DNA from: Gnetum montanum
Taxonomy: Eukaryota > Streptophyta > Gnetopsida > Gnetales > Gnetaceae
DNA: 64,000 bases
Direction: 5' to 3'
Assembly (NCBI GenBank): GCA_015680685.1
Contig: MNCI01015652.1
Span: forward strand, 6,330-70,329
Under the pieces are notes generated by a model. The model searched no databases. It saw only the letters and a program-made list of their open reading frames with translations, and was not told the DNA's origin. The position numbers and the translations under genes were made by a program. Below are positions 33,440-45,819 of the stretch, piece after piece. Numbering within the stretch: the stretch's first letter is position 1; every line of letters begins with the position of its first letter.

Positions 33440-34596
33440 AAGCCAAATGGTATAGGGAAATCAATGGTAACCTGTACAAGATTTATGTAGATTGGCTTAT
33501 TAGATGATGTGTACTAAATCATGATCAGTAGACAGCTTTATAAGACACTCATGAAGGCCCATAAGGTGACCTCTATGTATGGTGCATAATGACACTTAAA
33601 ATATTGATGGCAAGCTACTTTTGGCCTACGCTATTCAAAGATGCCAAAGGGATGAAGGAATTACAACTAGATATTGAGGGCCGCAATACTAGATATAGCT
33701 ACTAGAGCCTTTTGATATTTGTGGAATTAATTTCATGGGGTCCATTGAACTGATGTCAAATAGAAAAGCATACATTATTGTGACTATGGATTATTGCACA
33801 AAGTGGGTAAAGGCAACAACAGTGAAGGATTGTACAACAAAAGTAGCTACCAAGTTTTTTCAATAACATGTGGTGAACTAATTTGGAGTACCTAGAATGC
33901 TAATATCATTTAATGGGACCCACTTCACTCATGCTACCTTTAATAAATTCATGCAACAACTTGGGGTTATCCATAAATTAACAACATCATTTCATCCCCA
34001 AGAAAATGGTCAAGCCGAAGTCACTAAACATGAAATTACTAAAGTACTCAGTAGGATGATTAGTAGGTTTAGATGTGATTGGAGTACAAAATTAAACAAT
34101 GCTCTATGGGCCTATATAACATCTTGGAAGTTACCTATAGGGTACAAACCATATGAGTAAGTCTTTGGCAAGTTTCCAACACTCCCAATCTAGGTAGAGC
34201 TTCACACTTTAGCTACTACCAATGAACTTGACCTTGATTTGAGTTTAGCCCAAAAGGAATGTCTAATGAATCTAAATCTTTCAAATGAGAATCAACTAGT
34301 AACACTCATGGGTAGAGAAGTCCATAAGCATTACTCCAAACTAAGGCATGATCCATGGATAAGGAATGTAACTAAAAAATCAAGTGACAAGGTCCTTTAT
34401 TATAATCCCAATCAGCAGCCCCAAAAGGCTAAGTTTCAAACACTTTGGCTTGGATGTTACATTGTACATGCCACTTTACATTCTAGTTCCATACATATTC
34501 ATCAGCCATCTAGTCCACATAAGCTTATCCTTGTCAACATCCAACAAGTCAAACCATATTATGAGTATTCAAAGAACTCTACCCAACCTACTCACT
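33440..34596 (+). pseudogene. pol: Integrase of element C
   Basis: The N-terminal zinc segment is very worn (33460-33700). Core: NFMGSIELMSNRKAYIIVTM, DYCTKWVKA (first Asp), FGVPRMLISFNGTHF where ISDNGTHF is expected (second catalytic Asp replaced by Phe), HPQENGQAEVT (catalytic Glu). 34239-34596 is the C-terminal domain (LQTLWLGCYIVHATL-like; reads FQTLWLGCYIVHATLHSSS), ending at TAA after STQPTH. No chromodomain follows. Confidence 0.9.
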
Positions 34597-34671
34597 AACC
34601 TTCCACTTGTTCTATCTTCCATTTCCTTGATCTTCATAATAGTCATGGGGGTAACCATAGGTACCTTATTG

Positions 34672-34835
34672 ATTTTTCTAATTTTTTGTTTTACAATTCT
34701 TTAAATCTTTTTACATCCTTTAACATTTCCTTATTCTTTTATACTTTTCATTCTTTTAATATTTTCATTCTTTATACATTTTCATAACTTTTACTATCTT
34801 TTCCATTTCTGTTATACTTTGCTTTTAAACCCTTT
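34672..34835 (+). repeat. T-rich tract after pol, element C
   Basis: Runs of TTTTTT separated by ACA, TCA or CTA, with TTTTTGTTTTACAATTC at the start. It is the point at which sequences of A, B and D rejoin C after their pol deletions. Confidence 0.7.
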
Positions 34836-36111
34836 GTAGATAATTTTGATTACAAATAAGACACATTCAAAGAAAGGAAAAATGTAGTCCAATAAAGTGA
34901 ATATTTCTCTATGTTATCAACTCATAAGAGATTGATTATTTGCACAGTCCACCCACATCACCCATCCATCCATTCCATTAATAAGAGGTTCTTACCATGG
35001 CCATAATGATATTCTTTACCAATATACAACTAAGAATAAACCTATGATCATTATGCTTGGACATAAAATTGAAGAACTAAGAGGGAATAAGAAGGGTATG
35101 ACCAAGGGGATTTGTGGATTCTTTTTGAATTATTATTGTGAAGTTCCATCATGTTACTAAGGTTGTATTATATCCTTGTAGATCTAACAAAAATTGGAAG
35201 TAAGAGTAAAATAAGTGCTACCTTAAAAAGGTTGACATAGAATAATAAATAAATAAATAAATAGAGCACAAAATAAATTCCTAGGGGCCCCATTGGAAAG
35301 ACATGTTATCCATGCTTGAACATAGGTTGCTTCTCAAGAATGCAAAAATAAAAATAAAGTGCCATGGATAAAACTCCTTCCTTAGACATTACACCAAGTA
35401 ACAATACTTCTTATAACATTGATAGTCTTAAGATTATAACTCCAATAGATGAAATAATGCATTATCACTAGATGTGGTTTGGACTTGGTTTCAATCTTCG
35501 ACAGAAAGACTAATGATTATCTTAACCACTAATAAAACACAAGAATTCATTATGCCTATGGTAGGGAACCTCACATCCTGATTTCTTCAATCCCTTTTAA
35601 GCCCATTTCATATCACTATTTGAATAATCATAACTTTTTTTTTGTAACATAGAGTTATTTTTCCAATTTGATGGTACTAACATGTTTTTTTTACTAAGCT
35701 AGTATTCATTACATTCAACTCCTTAAGTGCCTAAGGATACTTTTAGGCATGATTATACAAGGGCACTAATGGCTGGAGCCTACTTTGAGGAGGACCCACT
35801 TGTATAATTGTTGTATCTTATACCTGCCAAACAATTCCACATCATCTTGAACCTTCCAAACAATAATAAACACTTTCCATATCACTTCAAAATATCCATT
35901 CTACAAATATGAATTCATGACCCTTCTCACCCAATTTATGAACTTTTCTCACTCAAGATTCTTTCTCTATCAACCTCAAATGACAAATTTTTGACAAAAT
36001 TATGCATATTTTCATCATCCAAACCCTCTAAGCTATCTTAAAACCTTCCAAACATCCCAAAGAATTAATTTTTTCAATCAAACCCTTCTAAAAGATAAAT
36101 TCTCTAAGGCT
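34836..36111 (+). other. 3' noncoding conserved region, element C
   Basis: Contains AATAAGAGGTTCTTACCATG (34980-34999), ATGATCATTATGCTTGGA, ATTGGAAAGACATGTTATCC (35291-35310), a (AATA)n run (35241-35263) and GGAGCCTACTTTGAGGAGGA (about 35785-35804), all but the (AATA)n run recurring in order in A and B. No supported ORF. Confidence 0.65.
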
Positions 36112-36202
36112 CTAATATCAGGTCACCGATATTGGATCTACCCCAACTTCAGATCCCCAATGTCGAGTCCCTGATATCAAGTTCCTCAAAACCTATATAT
36201 AT
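36112..36202 (+). promoter_or_regulatory. Internal palindrome/TATA module, element C
   Basis: Units TAATATCAGGTCACCGATATT, GATCCCCAATGTCGAG and CTGATATCAAG are followed by CCTATATATATTGG (36192-36205). Equivalent in order to the modules in A (6145-6246) and B (11220-11322), upstream of the third ORF. Confidence 0.55.
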
Positions 36203-36739
36203 TGGTGGGACTTAGAAAATATTTCATTCTTTCTCTTATGACAAGGGAGATTTTTCCTATTTTCTTCTATGGAAAAGAGCTCTAATCTTCTAACTTTCCC
36301 AAGTCATAACTTGATCATTATCACTCTAATTTTCATGTTTCTTTCACCCATTTGATCACAAAGTGCTAAACTTTGTTACAGGAGGGTACTAGTGAGGAAA
36401 ATCTTGATCAATTTTTTGGAAAATCCCAATGCCTGGAAGGTATTTTTAAGGGTAAGTACGAAGAGGAAGTTGACATTTTTAAGAATAAATCAATCCTACT
36501 AATGTTAAAACACTTAAATAATATTCCTAAGGAACCATAACCATCAATATCAGCAAGCCATACATAAGGATAAAATGAATAATTATGACGAATTATAAGA
36601 ATCCTAACACCTATGGAGTAACTTTTTGAAAATTCTTCAATCTCTGCAATTATGATAAACTAAGAACTTAATAAAAATAAGGGTATGAGTAAGGTATAAA
36701 TCCATTAAGAACACATGGAAATACCTTATTAATTTTGAA

Positions 36740-39440
36740 ATCTTAATGATTGCAAATGGTTCCAAAAGGAGGATGAACACAAGGAGGACCCTCACAAGGA
36801 GTACGCAAATGATTGAGAGGCCAAGGAAGAGGTCAAGATGAAGGAGAAGACCTAGGAAACAAGGAGCATGAAGCCCAATCATTTAGCATTCATCAATAAA
36901 CTCCTACTATAGGACAATCAACCCAAGGAGAGGTAGATACACCACCAAATTAAGGACAACACCTCATGTTATCACAAGATTGCCTCCAAGCCATCCAAGA
37001 AAGATCCATCTTGACTATGGTCATCGTGGAAATGAACTTTGACCCATTCATGGCACTTGTTCCTAAAGCAGTTAGGATGCAACTCCAATACTTACCACTA
37101 TGTCCAATTCTATTGAAAAGTGGTGAATGGTATCTTGGGAAAGCATACTAGTTTTGGCACAATAAGGAAGAAGGTATTGTAGTCAATATTGAAGGAATTT
37201 AAGTCTCATTCTCAATCAATGCAGTTGCAGAAGTTCTAAATATACCAAATGAAGGAGCAAGGTTAGCATATCTATCCACTCAATTTGATCCTGAAACCAA
37301 AAAGTTATGGATGAAATGAACTTATGGAAAAGAAGATAAAGGTTACAATGAACTAACTCTATAGGAGAGGATATACTTTAAAATTGGCACCTATCATCTA
37401 TTCCTAACAAAAGGACTCAATCGATTATCAACTTATACAACTAAAGGAAGTGTATTTCTAATGGGAAAGTACAATGTCAACCTTGCACAACTCTATTTAA
37501 TGGAGATTTAGTGGTGATTTGAAGAAAGAAAGGTAGGGAAGCCAATAATACCATTCCCTTGCATTATCAGAAAACTATGCAAGTGAGCCAGAATCCTAGG
37601 ATACACCAATGACATTCCTAAGAGAGCCCAAAATGCTCAAACTAGCATCACTTAGGAAAGATCAAGGTGATGAACAAGAATCCAAAGAAGAATAGGATCA
37701 AGAGTAAGAGCAATGACAAGATCAACAAGCAAGGCCCAACAACCAACAGCACGGGCAGTAATAGTTGCAGGTTCCACCACTACTGCCATTGTAGGACTAT
37801 TGATCATCAATGAGTCATCTACAGTAGATCATAAAAATAATTAGCTGGGGAACCACAGAAGAGTCCAATCTATACAAAGTCATTGAAAGTTCCATAAGAC
37901 CCGCATTTTTAGTTGATCCCTCAAGTGGAAAAATTTTATTGCAATTATAAAGATAGGTGTGATCACAACAAATCTCTAGGAATGCTACATCATTTCAAGT
38001 GGGTACTAGAGATAGGAGAGTAAGCCACACTAGTGGTAATGCAACACCAAGATGTATCCAGAGTAATAGGGATGATCGATGATCATATCAAAGAGTAATT
38101 CAATGTACCTATTGTACCACCAATAAAACTTACTAGAACAAGAGATGCACGTATGATAGTTGGAACCTCAATGACTCCTGTAGACCATGACGATGCACTT
38201 AATCAATTGTTAAAGATAGGTCAAGTAATGACAACACTCTTCAACATTCTAAGTGATTCCACTATAGTGCAGTTAGAATTACTTGCCACTACAGGGAAAT
38301 TAGTTATGACAAAAACAAGGGCAAAGCATGTAGAAATAGAGATTCTAAAACTACAAGAAGAGATCATAGCCTTAAGAGCTAAAAGAAGAGATCCCACAAA
38401 ATGTATTGCACCTAACCAAATTAAGAAATTCAAAACAATGTAGATCAACAAATTGATTAATCAAAAAAAATTGGTAAATGAGAAGGAGAATGTGTTATGG
38501 AATGCCTCTATAGCTAAAGCATAGACATATGAACATGTGAAGGTACTTACCATTGTACAAGAAGAAAACAAACAACTTGCTATTGACAACATAAGGTTGA
38601 CCACAATAGAAAAGCAGAAAAAAATTCTAGAAGAAAGTATCCATTAGTTGAGAGAGCAATTAATAATGATCAACCAAGATACAAGTTGCCTTGTAAAAGA
38701 AAATAGACCCCTCTCTATAAAGGAGGTATGTGCTATTAGACAGAAATCAGCAACTAACATCAGTGCATGCCATAATGACGCAAAGAAGCATGAGAGGCTC
38801 AAAGAACACTTTTGACACCAAGTGGGCATGTACAAGAAAATAAATGAGATCTAGATGGAAAAGGCCAAAATTAGTTCTATTGCAGCAAAAAATCCTAATT
38901 GAAAATCCATCTTAGACAGCATGGCCCACACCTATTAAGAAGAAGTAAAAAATAAAAACTTGTAGATGAAGAATTTGAAAGAATACATGGTGTTAGCAAA
39001 CCTCCATTATGCTAATTTGACCGTGTTAATAACAAGTAGGCCTAGACATGAGCTAAAACAACATGTAGCAACCACCTATGCCTTATATGAGAAAGAGTTT
39101 GCAAACCAAAAAGATGCTTTGCCAAAACTCCAAGTGGCAAACTCACAACTAGAAGTAGTGAAGGTTGGCTATCATGGGTAAAAAGATGTAACATCAAACT
39201 TGGCCAGAAGGCTATCAAACTATCATGAATTAAGAGAAAATGATAGGGCATTTGAGGAAAGAAAGAAGGAAATTCACAACCTGGTATGTCAAAGCAAACT
39301 AGATATTTCCATAGCTGTCATGCCCATGGGATGTGCTAACTCGATCAAATATTGCTTCATCAACATGGATAGTGCATGATTCTACAATGGAAGAAGAAAA
39401 ACTTTAGGTGCTTCTAAACCCTTAGAAATTTTAAAAGCCT
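36740..39440 (+). pseudogene. Third ORF of element C, coiled-coil protein of unknown function
   Basis: Starts near 36740-36770 (K/R/E-rich) and runs to about 39440 with many stops. Recognisable pieces: VIVEMNFDPFMALVPKAVRM (about 37018-37077); a 96-codon open part at 38153-38443 with heptad-like LKIGQVMTTLFNILSDSTIV and VEIEILKLQEEIIALRAKRR; and a further K/E/L/Q-rich stretch at 38450-39300. No catalytic motif, zinc finger, signal peptide or membrane helix seen. Orthologous remnants lie in B and A. Extra ORFs after pol are known in Athila/Tat elements (env-like in some Athila); assignment to these is not supported by sequence motifs. Confidence 0.6.
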
Positions 39441-39690
39441 GATGATAAGGGAAAGTAACCAATGGAAGAGCCACTGCCACTTGAAAAACATTAAAACTAC
39501 ATCAAGCTTCACCAAATTTTATTCTTTATTTTGTAAATTTTTCATATCATGAAATGTGTCATTTTTGTAAACTCCACTATGGCATTTATGAGTCATGTAT
39601 ATAGTAGTCAGTGTTGTGTCAACCTACCTCCTAATTTTATAAGGAACTCTATCCTCATTTTTTTTAACTCAAGGAGGAGTTTTTAGTCAA

Positions 39691-39701
39691 TCATGGGGGT
39701 A
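39691..39701 (+). promoter_or_regulatory. Polypurine tract of element C
   Basis: TCATGGGGGTA directly precedes the 3' LTR; A and D have GTGGAGGTA and CATGGAGGTA at the same place. Plus-strand DNA priming site by position. Confidence 0.8.
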
Positions 39702-40589
39702 TGATAAATCATGGATTTGTAGGCTATGATATTAGGCATCTGATATCGGAGCAAAAATATTGAATCCCCAATATAAAAGCCCATGATACAATGTTAGATA
39801 TCCAATATCGCTGACGTGTGTAAGGCCTATAAATACAACACTTAGGTGCACCGTACAAAGAAGGTATTCATCCCATAGTAGCTAAACTCTATTAGTTTAT
39901 TTACTTGATTTTAGTACTTAGCACTTAGTAGTGTATGACTGCAATGTGATGTCTTATAATTGAACAGATTCTTTATTCGAGTGTGATGTACTTGGACACA
40001 TTGCATTCCCAAAAATAAAGATCAAGATTACTCTACATCATTATAGGATCACTTATTCTTTATTTTTTTTACATAGCCTAATGTTTACTATTTTCATTAG
40101 TTAATGATTTACTTTCAATGCATTTTCTAATTACTATTGTTAAGCAGAATGAGTATGAATGATCTTAAGCACTTAAGTGTAGCTACTTGGTAACCTTGTA
40201 TTATTATCATTTGGTACACCTAGTAGTGTGGTACTTGGTAACCCTAGTAGTAGTTATATGAAGTTCAAGGTGTGACTGGAAGGTCAAAACCAAACACTCA
40301 TTGCATAGGCTAGATTAGATTTATTTATTGGCACTTAGATTTACAAACTACTACATTTACTTCATGTTAGCCAAGACCACTATGGCCAATACAACATCAT
40401 CTATCATGTACCTCATTGTGAGTTAAACCATACACATAATCTTTAATAACTCACGTGAGAAGATAACGATCATGAACTCTAACCAATTACTTGCATAATC
40501 ACATTACCCTATCTATGGAATTTAACTAGGATCATGCATGAACACTTGTATCTCATATGGTTAGGTGTTGGATACTCCACCACTCATCA
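39702..40589 (+). repeat. Element C 3' LTR (888 bp)
   Basis: TGATAAATCATGG to CCACTCATCA; palindrome-derived units 39722-39812, TATAAATA 39828-39835. Collinear with the 5' LTR but with an extra AAAAATATTGAATCCCC unit in the array (about 39745-39762). Confidence 0.93.
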
Positions 40590-40594
40590 CCAAG

Positions 40595-41434
40595 CACATG
40601 GAGCTTGCTTGAGTCCATATAATGCTTAATGGAGCTTGTAGAAACTATTTTTCTTTTATTTATCAATGAAACTTGGTGGTTGCTTCACTTATACCTCTCA
40701 TTAAAAAATCCATTGAGAAAGATAAATCTCACATCTAGTTAATAAACTGCATGGCCAACTTAAGCAACAATAGCTAAAATGATTCTCACAAATTCCATTC
40801 ATGAGAGAGAAGCCAAGCTTTCTTCAAAATCGTGTACTTACTATTGGAGATGGCCTTTAGCGACTAGATGAGTTTTAAATTTTTTCACCTAATCATATTG
40901 GTCTTTTTTATTTTAAATACCCATTTTAATCTAATTACAAGCTTACTAGATGGACAAGAAATAAAGCTCTATGTGTCATTTTTGTTGATCCGATGAATTT
41001 TCTTCTCCATTGTAGTAATTGATTGGTCATCCAAAGTTGCTTCAATAATAGAGGATTCTACCAGATCAACATCAGTCCCTTCCATTTTTGTAAGCAAGGA
41101 AACAACTAGTGAATCAAGTATAGTGAAGAATGTATGAGATTGATGCCAAGTAACATGCATGGAGAAGTTAGTATCAAGCATCTAAGAAGCTGGATGATAG
41201 CATGCAAGTGAGCAAGTGGAAACAATGCTAGGAAAGAAAACACCACCATGATATGTAGCAAGAGAAGTTATGGTATCAAATGAGGTAGTGAAAATGGGAG
41301 TTGCTACAAAGATGGTAGAGGACAGAATGGGCAAGGATGTAGATATAGCAAGATAGTGGCCTTTAGAGGGAAAAGGAGTTAGAGCAGATTGGGTAGTATG
41401 TGCAATACCCATGCTTGATGGATGCTTCATGTTA
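40595..41434 (-). pseudogene. pol: Copia F pol, N-terminal RT and linker (other side of element C)
   Basis: Minus-strand order: a Ser/Thr/Pro-rich linker (41182-41434), EKKIHRINKNDT (about 40969-41005), IRLKWVFKIKKTD, FIN-stop-MDVRFIFLNGFF-like (HQMDV..AFLNG region; reads LDVRFIFLNG), EATTKFH, and SIKHYMDSSKLHVLG where copia RT has KALYGLKQAPRAW. Across the insertion this continues at 27458 with the residue after W. Integrase is not found to the right, so the element is truncated or interrupted again near 41434. Confidence 0.8.
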
Positions 41435-44400
41435 GAGTACTCGCAAGTTTTTTTTCTAGGCAAGTAACTCGCAACTCACGAGCCAAATCAGAAATCTATA
41501 TATTTTGAAAGGGTTAAAGGGATAAAAATGTAAATTTCAATGAGTTCTTTTTACTATTCATGAGTTTACCAAGTAACTCACCAAGTCCAAATTTGTTTTG
41601 ATGAAAACTAGCCACTTGGAAAGTCCAAGTCTCATAATGTTGGATACTAGTGGGTTGTAAAAAGAGGCTATTATATGGGATTAGGATCAAAATTCATAAA
41701 AGGGAATAGGGTAGCACTAAAATATGGAAATTTTGGATCTCAAAAGAGGAATGGGATTGCTTGTTAAAATGTGGGGTAGGACACCAAGTGGGGTAGGACG
41801 GATGAAGAATTTACTAGCAGGAATGGTGGCAGCTATGTGAGTTTGTGGCCATTGCAATGATGAATAACTCTAGTATTCTAAGTCTAGAATGTAGTTAGCT
41901 TAATTAACTTGGCTTTGTACATTCATTTTTGTCATATAAAAATGAGTTTACATTTAGGGTTTATGTATGCTCAGTCTGACAATTTTATATTTTAATGAAG
42001 TTTACTAGTGTCTATACCTATCTTTAGAACTATAATCCAAGCTAAGCTACTAATGATCAAGGATTCACTATGGAAGATTTTGGTAGAGATATGAAACAAC
42101 TTTTGGTTGTGTCTATAAATTTTAAGATTAGTTTAAGATTTTTAATAGTAATTTTTAGATTTCTAAAATTTGTTTCTCAAGAAAGGATGAAGATATATCA
42201 AAGTTAATTGTTGAGTCCATTATTGTAACCTAGATCTATTTATTTAATTCTATCTTAGGAATTGTAGTTAGTAGCGAGTGAAGAATCTGTGGTCTCTAGT
42301 AAAGAATTGTTATGTAAAAGCAATATGAGTTTAATTATGATTGTAATATCCTTATACTATTGGTTTTTTTCTCTCTTAAAATTTTTGTATATTTAAATAA
42401 TTCTTTTTATTTAATTTTTTTAATTTACTTTTTCTAAAAATTACTATCACCTTTATTAGCGTTTGGTTTTACATCACTTTATTAAATTTTGATTTTGCAT
42501 CACTTAGACAACTCTAATTATCCAAGGATCTAAGCCCATGAGAAAACTTAACATGTCATATATCAACTTATAATATTTGTAACTCTTAATGATATGTATC
42601 AATCTTCTTACTCACTTGCTTAGGATTCTTTGCAGTTACCTCTAAACTTACTTGTACTTTGGCCAGTTCATTAGAAACTTAAATTATCTCATATTTACAA
42701 GTTACTATCTTGATTTTCTAGACTTTACGAAATACATTTTTGTAAGTCTTTTCCTTGCTTCATGATCATAACCTCTTGGATGGCCTTATCTTCCTTCTTA
42801 GTAAACTTGATCTTATGCTATAGGGATTACTCTTTCCTCCTACAACATTTGCTTCTTAGCTTCAAGTAGCTTTTTAATATTTTGGTTGTGGTGCTTGGAT
42901 TCCCATTACAAAGTCTCTATTTTATAATATCTTCTTGCATTCCTCCACTTCTCTAGCAAAGGATGCTCGACAATTCCACTCCTTAGTTACAAAGTTTATT
43001 GTAAGTTACGATGGTCATTGTAACTTCATGTTTACATAATAATTTTATAAGCATCACACTAATTTTATGCTTACTTACAATTTTATATATTTGCTTTGTG
43101 GTTACTATCGTTCTTTTAAATGGTCTTCTTAGCTCCTAGTTGGTATTTGTAGCCTCTCACATCTTATTGCTACAACTCATAAATTAAAGTTTAGCCATAG
43201 TTATTTTCTTCTTTGTAATATGGTTTATGAGTGTTAATAATGTTTATTCCATTTCTTCTTCTTTTTCTTCTTCATCCTCAAATGTCCTTTTTACATTTTC
43301 CTTTTTCTTTTCTCAATTGATTATTCTTCATCTACTACAATGTGTTGTGCATCATAATAATGATGATTTGTTAATGGCTAAATCCATGGCTTATATGCCT
43401 CGTAAGAAGTAATGACTATTCACTTTCCTTATATTCATGAACTGTTATGTCTCCTTATTAACTTTCCATCATTTCATGAGAAACTAATGATTATACATTT
43501 GCTTTATGATTATGTTCTACCACCTATATACCCATTAAACTAACAATAACCCATTGTACTGGTTACTTTCCATACCCTCCTATTTGCACCACTTTTTTTC
43601 CAACAATGAGTCATTTATATTGTAGCCATTATATATATTAAACATTGTTTTTCTTTATTCTTTTCTATTCCTTTTATCCTACAACTAGAACTAGTTATTT
43701 TTTATTGTAGTTGTTATATCCTTAAATTTTTTTTATTTTATTCTTTTTTCATATAACTAGCTATTTATTTCCCTAAAACTAACTATTACTCACTACATTT
43801 CAACTAGTTATTAATTGTAATGCTATTTATTCTCCCTATGAAATCAATTACAACTAACCATGAATCTAGTATGATTTAAAATGTGTTGCAAAAAAAATAT
43901 GCAAGCTATGAATGATGTAATGAATATTTAAAAGAGTTGCCTCTTTATTTTTTCATTCTCTTTTACTTCATTATAAAATGTTCTTTCTTGTTGAACATGA
44001 CAAGAATTGTAGATTTTCACCTTGCAAGTGTACAATGAAGAATCATGTTTCATGGATATAATACTCATATTAATTATCTATGAAATCCTATAAATAACTA
44101 ATAGAGTTGTTACAAAATCCCTAAGGACCTAGATTTAACTTTGATTTATTAATTTTAAAAATATTCATTTAATAAATTAAAATCATCAATTGTAAGCATA
44201 AAAGAAGTAGAGCAACATGGCACAACAAAATTTCTTATTACTAATATATTTAATTACGTAAAATTAATTTAAAATAAATATTATTGCAACCACAAAAATG
44301 TATATATCTAAAAATCAAATATATTACATAATTAAATAGTAAGTGAAAATATAATTTTAATGACACTTAGTTCACCTCAATTAGATAATTAATAAATTCA

Positions 44401-45790
44401 TTCGTATTTGAATTTTATTTTAAAATTAATTAAAAATAAAATTACTAATTAATAAAATATTAATATATAATAAAATAATATTAATTTTCCATAAATGCAT
44501 AGTTCATACCAAAAAGAAAAATGATCCTTGCAACTTCATAAATAAGATGGGAGTGATGAAAATTTCAAATTTATTATACTTCATTATTTATTTACAAAAA
44601 TAAGTACATGGCTCAAATATCCAAAAGTGTAAGTAAGTTTGGCAAAGTTTCCAACTTTGTCGATCGTGATCCTAAGCCTAAAGACAAAAAGTGAAGGATT
44701 AGCATCAGGTTAGCACTATAAACCTTGCCAAACCTCATGGATGAGTTCTTCGTCAAATATTGCAAATGTTAGGGCATTTCTCAAATGCGATGTGCAGTAG
44801 TCACAAGGCCAAGTTGTTGTGGAAAATGAGCAAGGGCGTGTTATCCAACAAAGATCTAAGGGCAAGGGTTTGTCATCCAACAAAGATTTAACTCTTCATA
44901 GAGGTGAATGGTAAAAAAGAACTCATGTAGCTAATCCCATTTTGTTGAAACAAGGTTATGAGGATGATGAAGTTGGGTAAAGTTTCCATATATTCCAATA
45001 GTTTACCAAAATGATAGAATAGGATGTGGGTAGAATTACAATACAAATTCTCATATATAACAAGCCCAAAATGACAAACATTTGGTAGAGTATCAATTTA
45101 AAAATTTAAATAGAAAACAGAATAATAAAGAATTAGAAAGTAGAGAAAAAGAATACAAAATCCACAACAAAGTAGGGCAATCACATGAAAAGAAAAATAA
45201 AATAAACTTTCCTACTGTGTAGTTGAGGTCTTTAAAATCTCCTTTTCAGCCTCCTTTCTCATCCAAAATACCTATACTATACTTTCACTTCGCCTTAAAA
45301 CTACATGTGAGAAGCTTTTTACGTAAATGAAAGGTAAGAGACTATTTATAGGTAGCAATGTAACACATGGTCTAGTACATATATAGATTTAAAAAGAACA
45401 AACTTGAAATGAAGAAAACAGAACTTCAAATGGCTTCAATTGGAAGAAACGAGGCTTAAAATGATCTCTATTTCATACAAAAAGAATATATAAATCCTGA
45501 TGCAGTCAACTGCAATGAAAGAAAGACAAAAGGTATGGCTTGGATAAGGTTAGTATCCAAAATGCTTCATTGACAAAGTATTATATAATTATATGTACAT
45601 GCTAAGATAATAAACTATACATAGTTAAATGTAAATAATAAAGAATAAGTAGATATAATTGATTATATCAAATACTTGTAAAAGTATGAAAAGTGATAGA
45701 AAGTACTTCCATTTCAACATTAAATCATAAAATATTAAAAAAATCTATAAATAAGTATTAATAGAATATTAGAGTGCCTACGTGTCCCAT
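41435..45790. other. Unassigned AT-rich intergenic sequence
   Basis: Nothing identified with confidence. 41435-41650 has repeated AACTCGCAA/AACTCACGAG/AACTCACCAAG words. Minus 43000-42600 has K/E-rich degenerate coding-like sequence without family motifs. 43160-44000 is T-rich. 45250-45360 contains ACTATTTATAGG and could be part of an LTR, but no partner or ends were found. Confidence 0.4.
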
Positions 45791-45819
45791 CATTTTTTTT
45801 TCTTTTTTCTTCGTCCTTC

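Larger units (their letters stand above)
27459..40589 (+). mobile_element. Element C: full-length Ty3/gypsy element with pol, nested in copia F
   Basis: 13,131 bp, plus strand. LTRs (27459-28326 and 39702-40589) begin TGATAAATCATGG and end CCACTCATCA. The perfect 5-bp target duplication CCAAG (27454-27458, 40590-40594) proves a single insertion. Order: LTR, tRNA-Asp-type primer site, gag, protease, RT, RNase H, integrase, T-rich tract, noncoding blocks, internal promoter-like module, coiled-coil third ORF, polypurine tract, LTR. No chromodomain is visible after integrase. Primer type and extra 3' ORF suggest the Athila/Tat (non-chromovirus) side of Ty3/gypsy. Many in-frame stops; inactive. 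Confidence 0.95.

Noticed and set aside
34384-34704. 106-codon frame overlapping the integrase C-terminus
   Set aside because: Out-of-frame shadow; the 34239-34596 frame carries the integrase C-terminal pattern.
41435-41660. Possible DNA-transposon end with AACTCGCAA/AACTCACGAG repeats
   Set aside because: No matching inverted terminus or target duplication could be located.
42600-43000. Minus-strand Lys/Glu-rich coding-like sequence as another third-ORF copy
   Set aside because: No colinear match to elements A, B or C could be found; left unassigned.
45250-45360. Possible LTR with ACTATTTATAGG
   Set aside because: No partner LTR, termini, primer site or target duplication seen.
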